NCBI GenBank assembly: GCA_944358225.1
Contig: CALVQP010000019.1
Span: 1-17,190, forward strand
Length of the DNA stretch: 17,190 nt
Origin: an uncultured Bacilli bacterium
GTDB taxonomy: Bacteria; Bacillota_I; Bacilli_A; RF39; UBA660
Reading direction: 5' to 3'
Part shown: positions 13,539-17,190 of the stretch, piece by piece
Numbering within the stretch: position 1 is the first letter of the stretch
Layout of the letters: the number at the start of each line of letters is the position of its first letter
The notes under the pieces: generated by a model
Databases searched by the model: none
What the model was told of the DNA's origin: nothing
What the model saw: the letters and a program-made list of their open reading frames with translations, nothing else
Program-made: the position numbers and the translations under genes

Positions 13539-14885
13539 TTACTTTCCTAAACAAAAATTTTTAAATAGTTCATCTATTAGTTCATCTTGATAAGTTTCTC
13601 CAGTTATTTCGCCTAATAAATCATAAGCCTGCTTAATGTCTAATTCTAACAGATCAACAGGAATATCAAGACTAGTATTATTTAAAGCATTTTCTAAAGA
13701 TTGAAGACTACGTTTAACTAAAGATATTTGACGAGCATTGGATAAATATGTAGGATCTTCACTTTCTAAATGATTTAAATTGAACTCTTCTATTAACTTT
13801 TCTTTTAATTTATTAATACCATCTTCGAAGATTGTATTTCCATACACTACATTGTGATTTGGTAAATCTAATTTGATTTTTTGATCGTTTTTGTTAATAA
13901 AAATTAAATGATTCTTATTTTTTAAAAAGGCTAAAATTTCTTGATCTTCTTTAGTTAACTTTTCACTACCATTTAAAACACAAATTATATAATCACTTTT
14001 ATTTATTAATTCTTTAGATTTATCAACCCCAAGTTTTTCGACGATATCTGTAGTCTTACGAATACCGGCGGTATCTATAAAGTTAAAAGTTATTCCGTTA
14101 ATTGTAATACTACCTTCAACTATATCGCGGGTTGTACCGGCAATATCTGTAACGATAGCCTTTTCTTCTTGTAACAATTTATTTAAAAGACTACTTTTAC
14201 CTACATTTGGTCTTCCTACTAGAGCAATGTTTATACCATCTTTAATTATTTTACCATTTTTAGCTGTTTTTAATAATTTATTTAATGATTTTATTATAGC
14301 CGCCAATTTTTCCTTAAGTAGGGAATTAGTAATAATGGTAGCATCTTCGTATTCTGGGTAATCGATGTTAACTGCGATATTGGCTAGAAGATTTAATAGT
14401 TCTTGACGAAGTGTTTTAATTTGGGAAGATAACTCACCGGAAAGTTGGTTTAAAAACATTTCTCTAGATTTATCTGTTTTGGAGGAGATTAAATCACTAA
14501 CAGCTTCGGCTTGAGTTAGGTCAATTCGGCCATTTAAAAAAGCCCGTTTAGTAAATTCTCCCGGTTCAGCAAGACGGCATCCTTTAGTTAAAAGAAGTTC
14601 TAAAATTTTATTAGTTGTAGCAATTGAGCCATGGCAATTTATTTCGACAACATCTTCTTTGGTATAGGTTTTGGGAGATTTAAAAATAGATACTAAAACT
14701 TCATCTATTTTTGTATTTTTCTCCATAATAAAACCGTAATGAATTGTATGAGATGGAACTTTAGTTAAATTTTGTCCCTTAAAAATACTTTCTACTATGT
14801 TTATGGCCTCTTTTCCACTTAAGCGAATAATGCTAATCGCTCCTTTTTGTAAAGCTGTAGAAATAGCTACAATTGTATCTTCCAT
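13539..14885 (-). CDS. mnmE: tRNA modification GTPase MnmE (TrmE)
   Basis: 448 aa from the start chosen here, normal for the family. MnmE is the GTPase partner of MnmG in wobble-uridine modification. The N-terminal folate-binding domain begins MEDTIVAISTALQKGAISII and has VEINCHGS. The G domain, inserted in the helical domain, has G1 GRPNVGKS (224-231), G2 AGTTRD (249-254), G3 DTAG (271-274) and G4 NKND (331-334). The C-terminus ends FCLGK, with the conserved catalytic cysteine at 445. An ATG-led frame 20 codons longer (14945) adds a sequence foreign to the family and overlaps the jag terminator; the ATG at 14885 has GGGAGG eight bases upstream. It is the first gene of mnmE-GNAT-mnmG-rsmG-noc, with its own extended -10 promoter. 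Confidence 0.96.
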   Translation of the reverse strand: MEDTIVAISTALQKGAISIIRLSGKEAINIVESIFKGQNLTKVPSHTIHYGFIMEKNTKIDEVLVSIFKSPKTYTKEDVVEINCHGSIATTNKILELLLTKGCRLAEPGEFTKRAFLNGRIDLTQAEAVSDLISSKTDKSREMFLNQLSGELSSQIKTLRQELLNLLANIAVNIDYPEYEDATIITNSLLKEKLAAIIKSLNKLLKTAKNGKIIKDGINIALVGRPNVGKSSLLNKLLQEEKAIVTDIAGTTRDIVEGSITINGITFNFIDTAGIRKTTDIVEKLGVDKSKELINKSDYIICVLNGSEKLTKEDQEILAFLKNKNHLIFINKNDQKIKLDLPNHNVVYGNTIFEDGINKLKEKLIEEFNLNHLESEDPTYLSNARQISLVKRSLQSLENALNNTSLDIPVDLLELDIKQAYDLLGEITGETYQDELIDELFKNFCLGK

Positions 14886-14912
14886 TTTATAATCCTCCCT
14901 TTTCTTTTCCGT

Positions 14913-14921
14913 ATTATACCA
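14913..14921 (-). promoter_or_regulatory. Extended -10 promoter of the mnmE operon
   Basis: On the minus strand the sequence TGGTATAAT is a perfect extended -10 element, 28 bases upstream of the mnmE start and just after the jag terminator. No convincing -35 hexamer is present (the T-run of the terminator lies there), as is common for extended -10 promoters. Confidence 0.7.
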
Positions 14922-14934
14922 CAATATTATCATG

Positions 14935-14960
14935 AAAAAATTCACTTTTTATAAGTGAAT
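14935..14960 (-). terminator. Rho-independent terminator after jag
   Basis: On the minus strand, ATTCACTT (14953-14960) pairs with AAGTGAAT (14940-14947) through a 5-base loop, followed by TTTTTT. It starts at the jag stop codon and ends the rnpA-yidC-jag transcript. Confidence 0.9.
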
Positions 14961-15565
14961 TAATTTTTTTCTATTACTACATGACGATTTGGTTCTGTTC
15001 CTTCACTATAAGTAGACACTTCTTTAACCGATGCTAAAGCATTATGAACGATACGACGTTCGTAGGAATTCATATTATCTAAGGTAGCTGTAATTCCCGT
15101 TTCTATTACTTCTTTAGCAATATTTCGCGCTAAGCGTTCGAGATTTTCTATTCGTTTATTTTTATAATTTTCAACATCTAAGGTAATAACCGGTAACATA
15201 TCAATTTCGGTAATTATTACTTGGCGCACGATATTTTGTAAGGCATTTAAAGTCTGACCTCCGCGGCCAATTAAAATAGCATTATTATTAGAATTCATAT
15301 TTACCTTAATTTGATTTGCTTCAATATCAAAATCATAAGTTACTTCTAGTTTTAATTTAGCAAATAAAGTTCTTAAGTAGTTTTCAATAAATTCTGTAAT
15401 ACTCGATAATTCTACAGCTTTTAGAGTATAAGTTGTTCCTTTAAATAAACTTCCTTTATGTTCTTCAGTGTGATATATTATTTGATTTTCATCTAAATTG
15501 TATTTTTTTAATAGCTTCTCGATAAGTTCGCTAGGATCTTTTCCTTCCACTTCATATATCTGCAT
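14960..15565 (-). CDS. jag: Jag/KhpB (EloR) KH-R3H RNA-binding protein
   Basis: 201 aa, normal length. It has three parts: the Jag-N domain (about 1-50, with GKDPSELIEKLL and the HKGSLFKG basic loop), a KH domain with the GRGG loop (100-103, in LIGRGGQTLNALQ), and an R3H domain with Arg170 and His174 (YERRIVHNAL). In streptococci and lactobacilli the homologue KhpB/EloR binds RNA together with KhpA and controls cell elongation and division; in Bacillus it is the gene next to spoIIIJ. Here too it follows yidC, with only three bases between stop and ATG, and its AGAGG ribosome-binding site lies in the last yidC codons. A terminator follows directly. Confidence 0.95.
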   Translation of the reverse strand: MQIYEVEGKDPSELIEKLLKKYNLDENQIIYHTEEHKGSLFKGTTYTLKAVELSSITEFIENYLRTLFAKLKLEVTYDFDIEANQIKVNMNSNNNAILIGRGGQTLNALQNIVRQVIITEIDMLPVITLDVENYKNKRIENLERLARNIAKEVIETGITATLDNMNSYERRIVHNALASVKEVSTYSEGTEPNRHVVIEKN

Positions 15566-15568
15566 ATT

Positions 15569-16522
15569 TTACCTCTTTACTTCCTTTTTTAAAATAAAAT
15601 TTTGAATTACCATTATGCCATTAGTAACTATCCAATATAAAGCGATAGCTACAGGTAATGTTATGGAAACAATAGATATCATTATAATCATAAATTTAGA
15701 CATTAACTGCATTTGTTTTTGCGCTTCGCCAACTCCGGCAGTAGAAGCCATATTTCCTTTAAATGACAAATATGTGGTTAACATTATTAAAAGGATTATA
15801 ACAATATAAAATATTTTAGCGCTCCAAGCTGCCGATGCTATTCCCATTAAAGCATTACTTCCTAAACTTATTCCTAAAAATTTACCTTCAAAGATCGCAG
15901 GTATTCTATTAATTGCTTCTAAAAATGCGAAGAATAATGGAAGTTGGATAAATGATACAAGACAACCAGAAATAGGATTAATGTTATATTTTTTATAAAT
16001 CATCATCATTTCTTGGCTCTTAGCCATCATTGATTCATTATCAGTTTTGTCTTTATATTTTTTTTCAATCTTATTTAATTCTGGCTGAGCTTTTTTCATG
16101 TTTTCGCTAGTCATTAAACTTTTTTTAGAAAGTGGTAACATAATTAAACGAATAGCAGCTCCGATTAACATGACAGAAACACCGAAATTTTTAACTAAAT
16201 AGCCTACTTTTAATATCAACCAAGCAAGAGGTTTGACAAAAATACTTTCCCATAAGCTATGGTATTTAGTACTATTTAATTTAAAATCTTGACAATCGGG
16301 AAGTTGATCAAGTTTATAACGCATTTGTTTTTCATTTTCCCCATATATTTTTAATAATTCTTTATCAGTTGGTTTACATAAAATATCATTACGTACCGCT
16401 TGATTGGTGCTTTCTTGTTTAATCATTTGTTTATCTTTATCCGTAATGTAATTTGAAGATCCGCAACCAGTACAAGATATTAATAATATTCCTACTAACA
16501 ATATTGCAATTTTTTTACGCAT
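15569..16522 (-). CDS. yidC: Membrane protein insertase YidC (SpoIIIJ-type lipoprotein)
   Basis: 317 aa from the start chosen here. YidC inserts and folds membrane proteins, alone or with Sec. The N-terminus MRKKIAILLVGILL ends in a lipobox LISC (Cys17 acylated), as in Gram-positive YidC. An extracytoplasmic stretch with three cysteines follows, then the five-helix insertase core from about residue 90. The positively charged groove residue is Arg125 in LIGAAIRLIMLPLS, and the cytoplasmic helical hairpin (KKAQPELNKIEKKYKDK) is present. A frame four codons longer starts inside rnpA (16534) but lacks a ribosome-binding site; GGAG seven bases before 16522 decides the start, one base after the rnpA stop. 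SpoIIIJ-type YidC is needed for spore formation in Bacillus, in line with spoIIR here. Confidence 0.95.
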   Translation of the reverse strand: MRKKIAILLVGILLISCTGCGSSNYITDKDKQMIKQESTNQAVRNDILCKPTDKELLKIYGENEKQMRYKLDQLPDCQDFKLNSTKYHSLWESIFVKPLAWLILKVGYLVKNFGVSVMLIGAAIRLIMLPLSKKSLMTSENMKKAQPELNKIEKKYKDKTDNESMMAKSQEMMMIYKKYNINPISGCLVSFIQLPLFFAFLEAINRIPAIFEGKFLGISLGSNALMGIASAAWSAKIFYIVIILLIMLTTYLSFKGNMASTAGVGEAQKQMQLMSKFMIIMISIVSITLPVAIALYWIVTNGIMVIQNFILKKEVKR

Positions 16523-16523
16523 T

Positions 16524-16850
16524 TTATTCTCCATTTCTAATTAAATTTTTCATCTCACTTAGTAGTGTATCATATTTTGTATCTAAACAGAACTTTTTTG
16601 CTACAATTATATAATCTTTATTCTCTTTAAATTCGACATATAGATTGTTAGTTATATTGCGAAGCTGACGTTTAATTTTGTTTCTAGTAACTGCATTACC
16701 TAGTTTTTTTCCCACAGCAAAACCAAATTTAGGACTTATTTCTTCTTTATTTAAATAATAAATAATAAAATATTTGTTTTGAATTTTCATTCCATTTTTT
16801 ATTATTTGATTAAAATATATGTTACTTCTCACAATATGCTTTTTTTTCAT
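16524..16850 (-). CDS. rnpA: Ribonuclease P protein component
   Basis: 108 aa from the ATG chosen here, normal length. RnpA is the protein cofactor of RNase P, which with the rnpB RNA removes 5' leaders from pre-tRNAs. The conserved RNR region is AVTRNKIKRQLRNI, preceded by FGFAVGKKLGN; the protein is strongly basic. A TTG two codons upstream (16856) is also in frame but too close to the GGGAAAG ribosome-binding site; the ATG at 16850 has seven-base spacing. It is separated from rpmH by a terminator hairpin and is tightly joined to yidC (one base between stop and start), with yidC's ribosome-binding site formed by its last codons. Confidence 0.95.
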   Translation of the reverse strand: MKKKHIVRSNIYFNQIIKNGMKIQNKYFIIYYLNKEEISPKFGFAVGKKLGNAVTRNKIKRQLRNITNNLYVEFKENKDYIIVAKKFCLDTKYDTLLSEMKNLIRNGE

Positions 16851-16886
16851 TAACAATCTTTCCCTTATATAATATTTTTAGATCTC

Positions 16887-16913
16887 AAAAAAAACCATAT
16901 CAAACTATGGTTT
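16887..16913 (-). terminator. Terminator/attenuator between rpmH and rnpA
   Basis: On the minus strand, AAACCATA (16906-16913) pairs with TATGGTTT (16892-16899) around a 6-base loop, followed by eight T in all. It begins one base after the rpmH stop codon. No strong promoter was found between it and rnpA (only an AT-rich stretch with TATATA-like hexamers), so rnpA probably depends on partial readthrough. Confidence 0.88.
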
Positions 16914-16914
16914 A

Positions 16915-17037
16915 TTATTTACAAAGTTCTTTGCGGCCTTTTTTTCTTCTTGATTTTAAAATATTTGTTTCTTTACGAGCAAAGAAGCCATGTTTTTTTG
17001 CTCTTTTTCTTTTATTTGGTTGAAAAGTTCTTTTCAT
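16915..17037 (-). CDS. rpmH: 50S ribosomal protein L34
   Basis: 40 aa, a very basic ribosomal protein of the large subunit. The N-terminus MKRTFQPNKRKRAKKHGF is the family signature, and the end RRKKGRKELCK matches the usual RRRAKGRKKL. Compared with the usual 44-residue protein, the middle (ARKETNILKS) lacks about four residues of the conserved STKNGRKVLAR segment, and the usual HGFRAR is HGFFAR. The ATG has GGAGGTG seven bases upstream. A consensus-like promoter precedes it and a terminator follows. As in Bacillus, rpmH is followed by rnpA; dnaA would be expected just beyond the right edge, on the plus strand. Confidence 0.96.
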   Translation of the reverse strand: MKRTFQPNKRKRAKKHGFFARKETNILKSRRKKGRKELCK

Positions 17038-17071
17038 GCATACACCTCCACATCTCTTAAGAAGTCAATTT

Positions 17072-17101
17072 ATTATAGTATAGTCCTGTAAAAAAAGTCA
17101 A
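17072..17101 (-). promoter_or_regulatory. Strong sigma-A-type promoter of rpmH
   Basis: On the minus strand, TTGACT (17096-17101), an 18-base spacer and TATAAT (17072-17077). This is the best promoter in the window, as expected for a ribosomal protein gene, and gives a leader of about 30 bases. Confidence 0.88.
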
Positions 17102-17130
17102 GGTAATAGTGCTATTTTGTTAATCCTTTT

Positions 17131-17165
17131 TTAAAATGTATACGCATCATTAGTTAAAATGTATA
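17131..17165. repeat. Pair of 12-bp direct repeats upstream of rpmH, near the presumed dnaA side
   Basis: TTAAAATGTATA occurs at 17131-17142 and again, identical, at 17154-17165, 23 bases apart (about two helical turns). They lie upstream of the rpmH promoter. A plus-strand TATAAT (17179-17184) follows close by and may be the -10 of a rightward gene beyond the edge, plausibly dnaA by synteny. No matching -35 or DnaA box was recognised. The repeats could bind a regulator or be chance in AT-rich DNA. Confidence 0.4.
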
Positions 17166-17190
17166 TAAACTTGTGTTGTATAATATCTCT

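Noticed and set aside
14886..14945. 20-codon N-terminal extension of MnmE
   Set aside because: The added residues do not resemble the family and cover the promoter and jag terminator; the ATG at 14885 has the good ribosome-binding site.
17102..17190. DnaA boxes in the rpmH upstream region
   Set aside because: The closest match on the minus strand, TTATACAACA, differs from TTATCCACA at several places; no box cluster is present before the edge.
1..17190. tRNA/rRNA genes, CRISPR arrays, insertion sequences
   Set aside because: None was recognised; the window is densely filled with protein genes and the gaps are all shorter than about 160 bases.

Overview
The window looks like a chromosomal core region from an uncultured, very AT-rich Bacillota bacterium, probably class Bacilli. 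The reasons are an RNA polymerase delta subunit (rpoE), a Noc-type ParB protein beside rsmG, the order rpmH-rnpA-yidC-jag-mnmE-mnmG-rsmG-noc known from the origin side of Bacillus chromosomes, and strong AGGAGG-type ribosome-binding sites. Trp is read from TGG and the noc-like gene ends in TGA, so the code is the standard bacterial one. The surface protein at the left end resembles proteins common in gut Bacilli of the RF39 / 'Firmicutes CAG' kind; that placement is an inference.

Layout from right (origin side) to left, almost all on the minus strand: (1) 17190-14960, a strong promoter, rpmH, a terminator, then rnpA-yidC-jag and a terminator. (2) 14918-9158, an extended -10 promoter, then mnmE, a GNAT acetyltransferase, mnmG, rsmG and noc, tightly packed. 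(3) 7202-9151, the only plus-strand gene, a class A penicillin-binding protein that converges on noc at a shared bidirectional terminator. (4) 7085-2805, a hypothetical protein, a DUF1934-like protein, rpoE, prfA, prmC, spoIIR and mntP. (5) 2772-1519, murA with its own terminator. (6) 1463-78, a membrane-anchored surface protein.

The genes fit together as translation (L34, RNase P protein, tRNA U34 modification by MnmE/MnmG, 16S rRNA methylation by RsmG, RF1 and its methylase PrmC), envelope building (YidC, the KH-R3H protein Jag, class A PBP, MurA), chromosome organisation (Noc) and the forespore-to-mother-cell signal SpoIIR. SpoIIR suggests a sporulating lineage, or one that recently stopped. 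Two blocks well separated in Bacillus (rpoE/prfA/spoIIR/mntP/murA and rpmH...noc) are joined here.

The most interesting signals are: a sharply GC-rich segment of about 120 bp inside the C-terminal domain of the surface protein, with a run of C-ending codons, which I propose as a candidate variable region of a diversity-generating retroelement whose other parts would lie beyond the left edge; a threefold FFNF motif in the disordered linker of the Noc-like protein; intergenic hairpins that bury the next gene's ribosome-binding site (strongest before mntP); an in-frame prfA-TAA-ATG-prmC junction; and an L34 protein with an internal deletion. Several genes start downstream of the longest open frame (rpoE, the GNAT gene, mnmE, yidC, rnpA), and prfA starts at TTG.
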